Origin: an uncultured Collinsella sp.
GTDB lineage: Bacteria > Actinomycetota > Coriobacteriia > Coriobacteriales > Coriobacteriaceae
Length of the DNA stretch: 37,312 nt
NCBI GenBank assembly: GCA_902495545.1
Contig: CABUXM010000011.1
Span: forward strand, 1 to 37,312
Direction: 5' to 3'
A program made the translations under genes and the position numbers. The notes under the pieces were generated by a model. The model was not told the DNA's origin and did no database searches. It saw only the letters and a program-made list of their open reading frames with translations. Shown in pieces: positions 1 through 8,397 of this stretch (the stretch's first letter is position 1; every line of letters begins with the position of its first letter).

Positions 1-49
1 AGCAAGAACGTGGATGGACGAGAAAAGTGTCCGCAAGTCTCATGGCCAT
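1..49 (-). CDS. possible 5' end of a gene downstream of the pilins (partial)
   Basis: On the minus strand an ATG at 49 (second ATG at 43) opens a frame that stays open to the window edge (MAMRLADTFLVHPRSC). A purine-rich AGGTGGG lies just upstream, and the frame begins 37 nt after the pilin stop. A class C sortase gene is often found at this place in pilus operons, but 16 residues are too few to recognise a family. This could equally be chance. Confidence 0.3.
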   Translation of the reverse strand, partial: MAMRLADTFLVHPRSC

Positions 50-85
50 CACATCCCACCTGCCAAAGGGATGGGTGAGTGAGCG

Positions 86-1747
86 TTACTCCTGCTCGGA
101 CTCCTCAGCCTGCTTACGGCTGCGGATGAGGTGCGCCACGCCGATGCACAGCACCGCGCCACCAGCGATCCAAGTGAAGGTCACGCCGTTGAGACCGGTC
201 AGCGGGAGGCCGGTGCCCTGCTTGTTTTTGACAATCAAAACAGCAGTACCGTTGTCCGTGTTGGTCGTGTCAACCTCGACCAAATTGGAACCCTTGGTGC
301 TCGTCTTGACCGTGAGCTTGTTTTCTCCCACACCCTCTGCTTTGTCGAGGCCAGTGGCTTTGATGGTGAAGGTGAAATCGGGGATGGTGTTGTAGCCGGC
401 GAGCGTATGGGTTTCCTTGACGGTGTAGGTGCCGGCATCGAGGCCCTTGACGTTAATCTCGCCGGAGTCGGAGGTCGTGAACTCATGACGCCTATTATCG
501 AGGGAGCCATCACCCTGGACATACATGTCCTTGGATGTAGTATCGTCGGGATTAGTGGCACAGATGGTGAACCTTACGCCGGTAAGTGTCTTATTCTCAT
601 CAGTCGCGTCCTTCTTGACGAGCTTGAGCGCATAGGTGTAGTCGCGCACGGTGTCGGGCACAGACTCACCCTTGGTATCGTGGCCAGGGTTGTTGGAGTA
701 GATGAGCTTGACGGTGTTGGAGTTGCCCGTGCCACCGACAACAACATGCTGGGACATCTTCGGGTCGAGCTTGGCGCTGTACCTGACAACGACCCTTGTG
801 TTCTCGTCAACAGTGACACCGGCCGCCCCGGCGGCAGCCTTAAGATCGTCAAACTTTACGCTCAAGACCGTCTTGCCATTTGAATCGGGATTAGACACGG
901 TCACAGAAGTAGGCGTGATAGGAGTCTCACCAATCACGGCCTTGACAGAGGACTCATCAACAGTCAAACCGGCAGACAGCTCATCGTAGAACTCATAATA
1001 GTAGGTGCCGAACGTGTCGACATTGTTTGCAACCGTGCCGGTCAGCTTGTACTGAACGGTCTGACCCATCTGGGAGTCCGCCTTGTCATGCCACTCGACG
1101 CCCGTAGCATCGTCCTTGATCTGCTTCATCACGGTCGGGATGCTCGTCTTCTCGGTAACGCTCACTGCGTCGCCGCCCACGACCGCAAAGATCGGCGAGG
1201 TACCGGTCTGCTTCTCTTTCTTATTGAGCGAGTCGGTATCGGTCATGAACAGGTAGTAGCCGGCCTTCGTAGTGGTGAAAGTGGAACCGGCAGCAAAGGA
1301 ATTGCCCGTAGCGGTAACACTCTTCTCTACAGCCAAGGCAATCTTGTTAAGGATGCTGCCCTGCGGCAAACTCGTGGTATTAGTGGTATCAGTGATCGTG
1401 GAAAGGTAGTCGGCAACATCAGAAGCAGTCGAGTCTTTGGTAATTCCAGGGACTTTATTAGCAACAAGCTCGTCCAGGACCGCATTCTCTGCGGCAGGAC
1501 TCGCCCACTTAACGTTGGACGTAACCTTACCGGACGTTCCGTCCATAACGTCAGCAGTAAAAATCTGATACGCCTTGAACAAAGTGGGGCCATTGTCCGC
1601 GGCCTGGCTAATCGTGAGCGAATAGCTGGGGGCGGCACCCTCCTCAGCAAACGCCATGGTCACCGGCGCCATCACACCGCCGAAGCTCAACGCCGCCGTG
1701 AGGCCTGCCGTTACTGCTAGGCGTGCGATGTTCTTGCTCATGCTCAT
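86..1747 (-). CDS. sortase-anchored pilin, isopeptide type (SpaA/FimA-like backbone)
   Basis: Surface pilin of 553 aa, exported by Sec and probably polymerised and anchored by a sortase. The start chosen is ATG 1747, which follows GGAGGAAAAGAAG; a longer frame to 1813 has no such site. A signal peptide occupies about residues 1-33 (ending AFAEE). An N-terminal pilin domain is followed by a fimbrial D2-type domain (GQTVQYKLTGTV ... YYEFYDELSAGLTVD) and a Cna-B/SpaA-type domain with the E-box-like segment YTVKETHTLAGYN. The tail has LPLTG at about residue 514, a hydrophobic helix and a basic end (IRSRKQ). No clear YPK pilin motif was found. It is the last complete gene of the pilus operon, about 110 nt after the preceding pilin. 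It may be the shaft or a minor pilin; which one cannot be told from sequence. Confidence 0.88.
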   Translation of the reverse strand: MSMSKNIARLAVTAGLTAALSFGGVMAPVTMAFAEEGAAPSYSLTISQAADNGPTLFKAYQIFTADVMDGTSGKVTSNVKWASPAAENAVLDELVANKVPGITKDSTASDVADYLSTITDTTNTTSLPQGSILNKIALAVEKSVTATGNSFAAGSTFTTTKAGYYLFMTDTDSLNKKEKQTGTSPIFAVVGGDAVSVTEKTSIPTVMKQIKDDATGVEWHDKADSQMGQTVQYKLTGTVANNVDTFGTYYYEFYDELSAGLTVDESSVKAVIGETPITPTSVTVSNPDSNGKTVLSVKFDDLKAAAGAAGVTVDENTRVVVRYSAKLDPKMSQHVVVGGTGNSNTVKLIYSNNPGHDTKGESVPDTVRDYTYALKLVKKDATDENKTLTGVRFTICATNPDDTTSKDMYVQGDGSLDNRRHEFTTSDSGEINVKGLDAGTYTVKETHTLAGYNTIPDFTFTIKATGLDKAEGVGENKLTVKTSTKGSNLVEVDTTNTDNGTAVLIVKNKQGTGLPLTGLNGVTFTWIAGGAVLCIGVAHLIRSRKQAEESEQE

Positions 1748-1855
1748 CTTCTTTTCCTCCGTTTTCCGGTTGGTTCTCATTCGATCGATCATCATCTGTC
1801 TGTGTCTTAGCATCTGCTTCGTTATGTCTCGCCCCGTTCTCTGTGGGGCTGCCAG

Positions 1856-3526
1856 CTACTCTTTATGGCTGCCACTTCCCCGCTTGACCAGGAGCGCGAC
1901 CACGATGAGCGCAGCTCCGGCGGCCGCTGCGGCGGCCGCGGTGAACATTGCCATATCGCCAGTCGAGGGCATAAAGCCTCCGGTGGTAATGCTAGGGGGT
2001 GTGCCGGTGGGTGTGTTAATGAGCGACGCCTCCAGGCTGCCCGTCGACCCGTCCGCGCTGTCGGCGCGCAGGGGCGACTCGGCCGTGATGGTGAGCTTGG
2101 GCTTGGCGGCGGCCACCTGGTCGACGTCCAGACCCTCGGCCTTGACCGTCACGGAGCGTGTGCCCTCAAAGGCGGTGTAGCCCTTGGGCGCCTTGAGTTC
2201 GCGGACCTCCAGCTTGCCCGAGTCCACGCCCGAGACGGCCACGCGACCGTCCTCGCCCGTGGTGACGGTGGCCTTACCCTCTGCATCCCACGTGCCGTCG
2301 GCCGCTAGCGTGCGGCCGCGGTCGTCGGCGATGTTCAGGACCGCCCCGGGCAGCGGCTTGTCGCCGTCGCTACCGCGCTTGGTGAGCGCGAGATCCCAGG
2401 TGTAGGCGCACGCATCGTCGCTCGGCGTGTGGGTGAAGCCGGCGTCGCCGGACTGGTCGGCAAAGGGAGAGCGCGGGTAGCGCAGGTAGACCTCGTTGGG
2501 GTTGCCCTTCGCGATGCCGTGGCTGCACGCGCTGTTGAGCGGCGCATTGTACACGGCGACCACGCGGGCACCCGCGGTGAAGGCGTCGGCCCCGCCGAGC
2601 GCGGCGATCAAGTCGGCGGTGCGCACGGTGAAGGTCTTGCCGTCGGCCGCTACCTTGGTGGCGCACTGGGCCGTGATATCGGTCCAGCCCTTCGCGGGCT
2701 CAGTGCCGGCGCGGCCGTCCTTACCGGCCGAGACGGCGTCAAAGCCACCGTCCGCGCCCGCCGCCACGTACACATGCATGCTAGCGGCCACCTTGGAGGG
2801 GTCGAGCCCCGCGCTCATAGTATCGACGAACTGCACCGTATAGGTGTCGTAGGCGGTAAGGCCCGCCGGGACCGTGGCAGAGAGACGCCAGTACAGGTCA
2901 TCGGCGACCGTGGCGTCGGCAGCCTTCTGCCATGCGGCGGCGCTGTCCTCCAGCACGTGCTTGGCGACCTTGGGTGTCGCCGCCTTGGGCTTGACGGTGA
3001 CGGCGCTGCCGCCCACCAGGGTCATGATCGGCGCGGTGCCGGCCTCGCCCTGGGCGATGGCATCGTCGTCGGCGACGATGAGCCAGTAGCCACAGGGCAG
3101 CTCAGCCGTCGTGCCCGCGTTAAGGGCCACAGACACGGCGCCAGAGCTCTGAAGGGAACGAGCGAGCTGTGCGCTCAGCGCGCTCGTAAGGTGGGAATCG
3201 GTGTTGAGCCACTCGGCAGCTTCCTGCGCGGTGGTCTGGGAATTGGGCATGCCGGCGCTGTGCAGCACAGGCAGCACGGCGTCGCGCACGGTGTCGCTTG
3301 CCCAGGCGAGGTCGGTGGCGATCTTGGCGTCGCTGTCGCCGTCGACGACGTTGGCGCTAAAGATCTGGTAGGCGTCGTAGCTGCTCGCCACGGCGCCGCT
3401 CACCGTGATGGAACCGGTCGAGGTCGGCGCGGCCTGCGCGGATGCGGGGAACACAACCGCGCAGGTGCCGATCAGGAGGGCAAGCAGCGCAAACAAGATC
3501 GGGAAGGAGCAAACTTTCTTATTCAC
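1856..3526 (-). CDS. sortase-anchored pilin with MPSTG sorting signal
   Basis: Second pilin of the operon, 556 aa. The start is GTG 3526 (VNKKVCSF), preceded by GGGAGG; it overlaps the last 8 nt of the upstream adhesin gene, so translational coupling is likely. A signal peptide ends near ASAQAA. The N-terminal part (YDAYQIFSANVVDGDSDAKI) matches the same pilin region of the neighbouring protein (FKAYQIFTADVMDG), so the two are paralogues. A D2-type isopeptide domain (AYDTYTVQFVDTMSAGL) and a Cna-B domain (KLEVRELKAPKGYTAF) follow. The sorting signal is MPSTG at about residue 519, with an alanine-rich helix and a short basic tail. The leading Met instead of Leu is unusual and could reflect sortase specificity. 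Confidence 0.87.
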   Translation of the reverse strand: MNKKVCSFPILFALLALLIGTCAVVFPASAQAAPTSTGSITVSGAVASSYDAYQIFSANVVDGDSDAKIATDLAWASDTVRDAVLPVLHSAGMPNSQTTAQEAAEWLNTDSHLTSALSAQLARSLQSSGAVSVALNAGTTAELPCGYWLIVADDDAIAQGEAGTAPIMTLVGGSAVTVKPKAATPKVAKHVLEDSAAAWQKAADATVADDLYWRLSATVPAGLTAYDTYTVQFVDTMSAGLDPSKVAASMHVYVAAGADGGFDAVSAGKDGRAGTEPAKGWTDITAQCATKVAADGKTFTVRTADLIAALGGADAFTAGARVVAVYNAPLNSACSHGIAKGNPNEVYLRYPRSPFADQSGDAGFTHTPSDDACAYTWDLALTKRGSDGDKPLPGAVLNIADDRGRTLAADGTWDAEGKATVTTGEDGRVAVSGVDSGKLEVRELKAPKGYTAFEGTRSVTVKAEGLDVDQVAAAKPKLTITAESPLRADSADGSTGSLEASLINTPTGTPPSITTGGFMPSTGDMAMFTAAAAAAAGAALIVVALLVKRGSGSHKE

Positions 3527-5972
3527 GACGTTCGCCTCCCTTCGCATTTGCCTTGCGACGAATGTGCATCCAGGCCGCAGCAGCGCAAAGCACCGCCGCG
3601 CCGGCAAGGTACGTCAGAGTGACGCCCGACATACCAGAAAGGGGCAAAGAGGTGGAGTAGGTGTTGGTGAAGGTGGGAGCGGGGGTCGGGGTTGAGTTTG
3701 CATTTCCGTTGGCGTCGACCTCGTAGTAGGCCGGCGTGCAGGTCAGATGTCCTTCGCCGTCATCCGTTGCCGTCACCACAACCTTGAAGGTCTTGGTGTC
3801 GTTGGTATAGCCCTTGTGGCTGGTGCCTTCGCCGGCGTCAGCAGCACATTCACAAATGTAATAAGTGAATGTTGCCTTACCGTCGTTGAAGTCGCTGACT
3901 TTGAGTGGTCCGATCTTCTGCTCGGCGAACGTCACCGTCTGCAAGTTGTTCGAGTCATCAGCGGTACTCTTTGTATCAAGCACCGTTTTCTCGCTGCCAT
4001 CCATGGTATATAGCTCGAACTTGAACTTCTTCATCTCGCCGCCATCGACCTTCTTGGTCACCTGAGGTGTCCAAGTGCCTGAAGTCTGGTAGGGCGCAAG
4101 TTCGTTCGTAAACGCAGGTTTGGAGTTGTTGCCGATTTTTACGGTCGAGATTGTATTGTCTTTCGGATCTACACTCCAGTTATAGAACTCAGGAGATTTA
4201 CACTCGGTGAAGCCCGTTTCGCCTTCCCTTTTAACGGATACTGTGGAAGCGCTCTTATCAACTTCATAACGATTAATATTGATCCCCAAGAGGTTGGTCG
4301 TATTAACTGGTGCCGTACCAACCTTTATATGTATTTTGTAAATGGCCTTATCAAAGGTCGTGCCTTCCTCATTGATAGGGACTTCAACAAGGTAGAGGTC
4401 GTAATTGCCCGACTGGTAGTTCGCAGCCGTATCAATGACGATCTCTCCACTTTCATTAACGGTAACCTCGGACGTCGCCTCGCATCCGTTTGCGTTAAGT
4501 GAGCCGTCCGTATTCCAATACGGCTCCCCAGCTGAATCGGCGGCTTTACCCAACAGCTTGAACTTATAGCCGTGGCCCGTGAGGCCTTGCGGTTTGCCGT
4601 CCTTCATGAGGACCTTGTTAGCCTTGACCTTGATTGCAGGATACACGTCCAGGGAAGTAACCTCACCGACGATGAGGTCGCCGTTGGTCATGATGCCGCC
4701 GCCGTGGGTGTAAGAGTAATTACCGCTGATGATGGTCGTAGCCGCTGCCTGTGCATCAATTTTAGCCTGGTCGGAAGGATGAGCCTCAAGGCCAAACATG
4801 TACTTGGCCTCGGCACCGCCGTTAGCATCGATTTCGATCTCTTTGCCATCGCAGGTGCCCTTCCAGCCAGCCGAGCCGCCACCGAGCATCTTGCCAAGAA
4901 CGACTGCAACCGTATTTTGGCTGTCGTTCTTGCGTACCAAGAAGAAATCCTTATGGCCGGATTTTTTGAAGGAATCAGTAATGTAATCAGAATCGCTGTC
5001 TTCAGTTTTACCGCTGCCGCCGGCGGAATAATGAGGTGGTTCCAAATGAGTGCCATCTTGATCAACGTTATCAGTATTGTCATAGATAGCAGCACCTTTT
5101 GAGTGCGAAACGATTGTCTGGCCCGTAGGACAAGCACCGATGCCACCGCCCCAGCCACCGGCCTTATTATTAGTGATCAGCGTCTTGAAGATGTCGAGCG
5201 TACCGCCTTCCTGAACAAAGACACCACCGCCACCCCAGTCGCCACCGCGGTCGCTATTGCTGCCCGTCATGGTCTTGTTGTTGGTGATGTAAACCCTGTT
5301 TGATGCATTTTCCGTATTACTAACGCCGATAACGCCGGTAGTACCGCCAGAAATACGGAGACCACCGCCCTCGGCATTATCGGACATATTGCCCGCAATA
5401 AAACCGCTGGACATGGCGAATCCAACTCCCTGCCCGTAGAAGCCAGCGTAGATTCCACCGCCGGCCTCATGGGAGTAATTAGCAGTAACGGAGCCACCCG
5501 TCATGGTCAGCGTTCCACCGTTCGTGGATGCAATGCCGCCGCCACCGAGGAGACCTTTGTTGTAAAGGTCTTTATTAGTGATGCGAGCTTCAGCTCGGTT
5601 GTTAGTCATATTGGCAGAACCACTGATGGTTACGGTTGCACCCTGGGTATAAACACCGCCACCGTAGCCGCCGGCGTAGGGGTTTTCACCCCTGTTGATA
5701 TCATTGGCATATGTTGCATTACCCGAGATGACACCGCCGGAGAGATTCAGCACCGCGCCCTTGTCAGCATAGATGCCACCGCCAGAAGCAGCCTTGTTTC
5801 CCGCAATCACGCCACCAATCATTACGAGGCTGGCGTTCGCCCCCGTCACACACAGGCCGCCGCCCCAACCGCCGCCGCTACCGTTGGTGACATAACCGCC
5901 AGAAATATTAACAGCGCCCTGAGAGAAAATAACGTGACCGTCGTCGCCCAGGGTACGAGGCGTCGTGATCAT
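3519..5972 (-). CDS. C-terminal fragment of large beta-helix surface adhesin (frameshifted)
   Basis: This frame encodes most of a large cell-wall anchored adhesin, probably the pilus tip or accessory protein. It lacks a signal peptide and a ribosome site of its own. It continues, after a 1-nt shift, from the upstream frame ending at 5969: reading upstream of its first Met gives SGSVKQVISVADGGTLNLN, an evident continuation of the beta-helix. Residues 1-420 are glycine-rich repeats of the GGGIY/GGGVY kind, typical of right-handed parallel beta-helices. Then come a middle region and a streptococcal-pilin-like isopeptide domain (FKFELYTMDGSEKTV ... YYICECAADAGEGT). The end has LPLSG at about residue 776, a helix and a basic tail. 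The gene overlaps the next pilin by 8 nt. Whether this is a broken gene, a phase variant or a sequencing error is open. Confidence 0.75.
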   Translation of the reverse strand: MITTPRTLGDDGHVIFSQGAVNISGGYVTNGSGGGWGGGLCVTGANASLVMIGGVIAGNKAASGGGIYADKGAVLNLSGGVISGNATYANDINRGENPYAGGYGGGVYTQGATVTISGSANMTNNRAEARITNKDLYNKGLLGGGGIASTNGGTLTMTGGSVTANYSHEAGGGIYAGFYGQGVGFAMSSGFIAGNMSDNAEGGGLRISGGTTGVIGVSNTENASNRVYITNNKTMTGSNSDRGGDWGGGGVFVQEGGTLDIFKTLITNNKAGGWGGGIGACPTGQTIVSHSKGAAIYDNTDNVDQDGTHLEPPHYSAGGSGKTEDSDSDYITDSFKKSGHKDFFLVRKNDSQNTVAVVLGKMLGGGSAGWKGTCDGKEIEIDANGGAEAKYMFGLEAHPSDQAKIDAQAAATTIISGNYSYTHGGGIMTNGDLIVGEVTSLDVYPAIKVKANKVLMKDGKPQGLTGHGYKFKLLGKAADSAGEPYWNTDGSLNANGCEATSEVTVNESGEIVIDTAANYQSGNYDLYLVEVPINEEGTTFDKAIYKIHIKVGTAPVNTTNLLGININRYEVDKSASTVSVKREGETGFTECKSPEFYNWSVDPKDNTISTVKIGNNSKPAFTNELAPYQTSGTWTPQVTKKVDGGEMKKFKFELYTMDGSEKTVLDTKSTADDSNNLQTVTFAEQKIGPLKVSDFNDGKATFTYYICECAADAGEGTSHKGYTNDTKTFKVVVTATDDGEGHLTCTPAYYEVDANGNANSTPTPAPTFTNTYSTSLPLSGMSGVTLTYLAGAAVLCAAAAWMHIRRKANAKGGERRE

Positions 5973-6859
5973 GCCTCCGTTGAGGTTAAGCGTACCGCCG
6001 TCCGCAACCGAAATGACTTGTTTGACCGAACCACTGTCGATGCAGCAACGATTGCGCCGAAACCGCTGACGACATGCATAGTCGCAGTCTCGGTAGTGCC
6101 GAGATTATCTTTATTAGGCGTGCTCGTGGTTTCATAATAGGTTAGGCTCTGAGGGGTACCGTTGTTGCCACCGGTCCATTTCATCTCTGCAAGCCGGCCA
6201 GGGTTTTTATCATTAACAGTAGTAGTTTCATCAAGTGGCTTTCCAGAATCCTTCTTTCCAGAATCCATAATGGTAAGCGCACCACTCGCTACCGTAATGA
6301 ACGTGTCGTTATTACCAACGCGGTAATAAAGCTTATGACCCGCAAGGTCAATGGCTGTGTCATTGTTAATGGTAATCGGCTTCTCCGACCAAGCATCGCT
6401 CCTCAAAAGATAGTTGCCACCGTTAGCGAACCGATCAGTAACATCTCCCTCTATTTCGGTATAGCCGCTAGTGTTCTCGCCAGTAAGTGCGGTCGAATCC
6501 TCACCGTTCGCGTCGTCATCCGCAGGCTGCGCAGCACCCTCGGCTTCCGCGTCATCAGACAACGGGGCCATCTCGGCAGTGCCGTCTCCGGTCTCGCCGC
6601 CCTCGGTCTCGTCACTATTCCGGTTTTCGGCGTCTTTGCCCGTGGAATTGCCTGCACCGGCCTCCTCGTCCAAAGTGTTCTCGTCTGCAACGGCTTCCTC
6701 GGTAGAAGCTGGCTGACCATCGTTGGCAATGGCCTGCGAGATCGGGGGCATGACGAGCGACAGTACCAGGCTCAACACGGAGGCTCCGCACAAAACGCCT
6801 GCCAGTACACGGCGCGTCGCTTTATTACTCTGCTTAGATTTGTCTGAATTTGCTTTCAT
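5969..6859 (-). CDS. N-terminal fragment of the same adhesin (signal peptide and first beta-helix part)
   Basis: Start ATG 6859 follows GGGGAGG at good spacing and is the first gene of the pilus operon. Residues 1-45 form a long signal peptide (basic KANSDKSKQSNKATRR, then a hydrophobic core ending AIAND). An acidic, low-complexity stretch of about 90 residues (rich in E, D, G, A, T) follows, then the start of a beta-helix (GDVTDRFANGGNYLL; TINNDTAIDLAGHKLYY). The frame is lost in the last 15-20 residues, which read as a basic nonsense tail (RSNKSFRLRTAVRLTSTEA), while the other frame takes up the beta-helix. The shift lies between 5971 and 6105, best placed near 6030-6040. No long homopolymer or clear slippery heptamer is visible there. 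Confidence 0.75.
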   Translation of the reverse strand: MKANSDKSKQSNKATRRVLAGVLCGASVLSLVLSLVMPPISQAIANDGQPASTEEAVADENTLDEEAGAGNSTGKDAENRNSDETEGGETGDGTAEMAPLSDDAEAEGAAQPADDDANGEDSTALTGENTSGYTEIEGDVTDRFANGGNYLLRSDAWSEKPITINNDTAIDLAGHKLYYRVGNNDTFITVASGALTIMDSGKKDSGKPLDETTTVNDKNPGRLAEMKWTGGNNGTPQSLTYYETTSTPNKDNLGTTETATMHVVSGFGAIVAASTVVRSNKSFRLRTAVRLTSTEA

Positions 6860-6948
6860 CGATGTCTCCTCCCCAAGAGACCGCGATCTTGCTCTTTCAC
6901 TATCAAACGTATCTGCGCAACCTGTAATTGCGCACGCTTAGTAATGCT

Positions 6949-6978
6949 ATTCTAATGATTGTTTAAACATCTGAGCAA
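6949..6978 (-). promoter_or_regulatory. candidate promoter of the pilus operon
   Basis: On the minus strand TTGCTC (6978-6973) and TAGAAT (6954-6949) are separated by 18 nt, about 85 nt before the adhesin start. The match is fair, not strong, and AT-rich sequence makes chance matches likely. Confidence 0.35.
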
Positions 6979-7125
6979 CAAATATCGACAGTTTTGTAGC
7001 GAGTTCTCAATTCTCTTGATAATTGTTCAGATTTACCTTCGTTTATTCGCTATCTATTTCTTGTTTCTACTGGTAGTTTAATTTCCTATTATTTTTTAAT
7101 GGCATTAGATTTATTTGCACAACAT

Positions 7126-7141
7126 TTTGCTCAAGAGCAAA
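7126..7141. repeat. inverted repeat TTTGCTC-AA-GAGCAAA
   Basis: Perfect 7-bp arms separated by 2 nt. The size suits a dimeric repressor site. It lies about 270 nt before the pilus operon start. No regulator can be assigned. Confidence 0.5.
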
Positions 7142-7151
7142 CATCCTGTGA

Positions 7152-7170
7152 ACGGTCGAAAATCGACCGT
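7152..7170. repeat. inverted repeat ACGGTCGA-AAA-TCGACCGT
   Basis: Perfect 8-bp arms around AAA, 10 nt from the preceding inverted repeat. Either an operator or a very short-looped hairpin; no T-tract follows on either strand. Confidence 0.5.
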
Positions 7171-7318
7171 GAGCGGTAGGTCATTAACCGGAAGGAATAC
7201 CCTACCAAACTGATGAGAATATCTTCAACCCATCAGTGGTTAGAAGCGTAATGTTCTGACGACCATATTTGAATTTGCGCGCAGATTATAAGCATCAATT
7301 CGCCCAAATCGCCTGAGG

Positions 7319-7351
7319 CCACCACAAAGGTGCCTGTCCCCATTGTGGTGG
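7319..7351. repeat. palindromic element, family A (copy A1)
   Basis: CCACCACAA and TTGTGGTGG arms around a loop containing CCTGTCCC, 13 nt downstream of the HAD phosphatase stop codon. The pairing is shorter than in other copies because of one changed base pair near the loop. Likely an exported-hairpin/terminator or REP-like element. Confidence 0.75.
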
Positions 7352-7364
7352 TTCTCCCCCTGCG

Positions 7365-8186
7365 CTACAGCAGATGCTCCTCGATAAAGATCGCGATGCC
7401 GTCTTTGTCGTTACTCGCGGTTACAAAGTCGGCGGCGGCACGGGTGGCGTCGCTGCCGTTTGCCATGGCCACGCCCACGCCGGCGTCGGCCACCATGCAG
7501 GTGTCGTTATCGGCATCGCCAAACACGCAGATGTTCTGGAGCTCCATGCCGTTGAGCTCCGCCACGCGCACAAGGCCGCGCGTCTTGGACACGTGCGGAT
7601 CCATAAACTCGTAGAGGCGCTGCGTAGTTTGCAGAGCGGCCGCCTTGACGGTGTCGTCGGCAAACGTCGATGCTCGCTCGATGACCTGCGGCATCACCTC
7701 GGGCGCCATGGTAAACATCACCTTGGGCTGCGGCTCGCGCAAAAACTCGGCAAAATCGACCACCTGGTAGGGCACGCCGTCGACGCGCGACAGGTGCTCG
7801 ACGCACGCGTTGCTCTCGGGCACGTAGAACACGCCGTCTCGGGGGCAGACGGGCGTTGCCGGCAGGCCCGCCATGTGCCTGCAGATGCGCGCGACGGTCT
7901 CGCCCGGCAGCGGATAGCTCAGCTCGTTGATGTCGTGCGCGCGGTCGATGACCTCGGCGCCACCGCAGCCCACGAGCACGTCCACCAGGCCTTCGATGCC
8001 CCAGAGCTCGTACATGACCTCGGTCGCGTGGGCGTCGCGCCCGGTGCACAGGCCAAAGAGCACGTCGCGCTCGCGCAGGGCACGGATCGCCGCCACGGTG
8101 CGCGGGGACACCGTGTGCTGGCTCGTGAGCAGCGTGCCGTCGATATCGCAGAACACGGCTTTGATGTGGCTGAAGGTGGTGTCCAT
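7365..8186 (-). CDS. Cof-type HAD-IIB family hydrolase
   Basis: Cytoplasmic sugar-phosphate-type phosphatase of 273 aa, the usual length for Cof/YidA-like proteins. Start ATG 8186 is preceded by an AAAGG-containing stretch; the frame extends further upstream only through a palindromic repeat, so the longer version is rejected. Motif I is FCDIDGTLL (nucleophile D14, acid/base D16). The phosphate-binding threonine is in FGLCTGRDA, and the C-terminal metal motif is VFGDADNDTCMV. The C2 cap domain lies between. Substrate unknown. It is convergent with nothing; an exporter gene lies upstream on the same strand, separated by repeats. Confidence 0.88.
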   Translation of the reverse strand: MDTTFSHIKAVFCDIDGTLLTSQHTVSPRTVAAIRALRERDVLFGLCTGRDAHATEVMYELWGIEGLVDVLVGCGGAEVIDRAHDINELSYPLPGETVARICRHMAGLPATPVCPRDGVFYVPESNACVEHLSRVDGVPYQVVDFAEFLREPQPKVMFTMAPEVMPQVIERASTFADDTVKAAALQTTQRLYEFMDPHVSKTRGLVRVAELNGMELQNICVFGDADNDTCMVADAGVGVAMANGSDATRAAADFVTASNDKDGIAIFIEEHLL

Positions 8187-8279
8187 GGGGAGCCTTTCTG
8201 GGTTGTGCGGCGGTGTGGGGTGTATCTGGAGGTGGCGTTCATGGTATACCAAGGCACAGGTGCGGCGTGTCAAAGCAAA

Positions 8280-8316
8280 AACCACCACAAAGGCGCCTGG
8301 CCCCTTTGTGGTGGTT
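8280..8316. repeat. palindromic element, family A (copy A2)
   Basis: Perfect 14-bp arms AACCACCACAAAGG / CCTTTGTGGTGGTT. It is followed by the linker GACGTTTGC and then family B copy B1, making a composite unit between the MFS and HAD genes. Confidence 0.85.
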
Positions 8317-8332
8317 GCGACGTTTGCGGGCC

Positions 8333-8397
8333 AAACCATCACAACATTCGATGTTTTTCGGCAAAATCGCGATTTTCATCGAATGTTGTGATGGTTT
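8333..8397. repeat. palindromic element, family B (copy B1)
   Basis: Perfect 21-bp arms (8333-8353 and 8377-8397) containing ACCATCACAACATTCGA. The loop itself contains the perfect palindrome AAAATCGCGATTTT (8363-8376). The element ends on the base next to the stop codon of the MFS gene (8398-8400). Confidence 0.88.

Larger units (their letters stand above)
6860..7318. other. AT-rich intergenic control region upstream of the pilus operon
   Basis: About 460 nt with no convincing gene, clearly richer in A+T than the flanks. It contains two compact inverted repeats (7126-7141 and 7152-7170) and the candidate pilus promoter. Such a large, biased leader next to a surface-structure operon suggests regulatory DNA or the edge of a transferred segment. 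Confidence 0.5.

Noticed and set aside
2429..3622. Long plus-strand frame opposite the second pilin
   Set aside because: Arg/Gly/His-rich translation with no family match; a GC-rich antisense shadow of the pilin gene.
6030..6045. Programmed -1 frameshift in the adhesin gene
   Set aside because: No slippery heptamer with downstream structure seen; a one-base change or error is simpler.
8187..8342. N-terminal extension of the HAD protein
   Set aside because: It would translate palindromic repeat A2; the ATG at 8186 gives the normal N-terminus.
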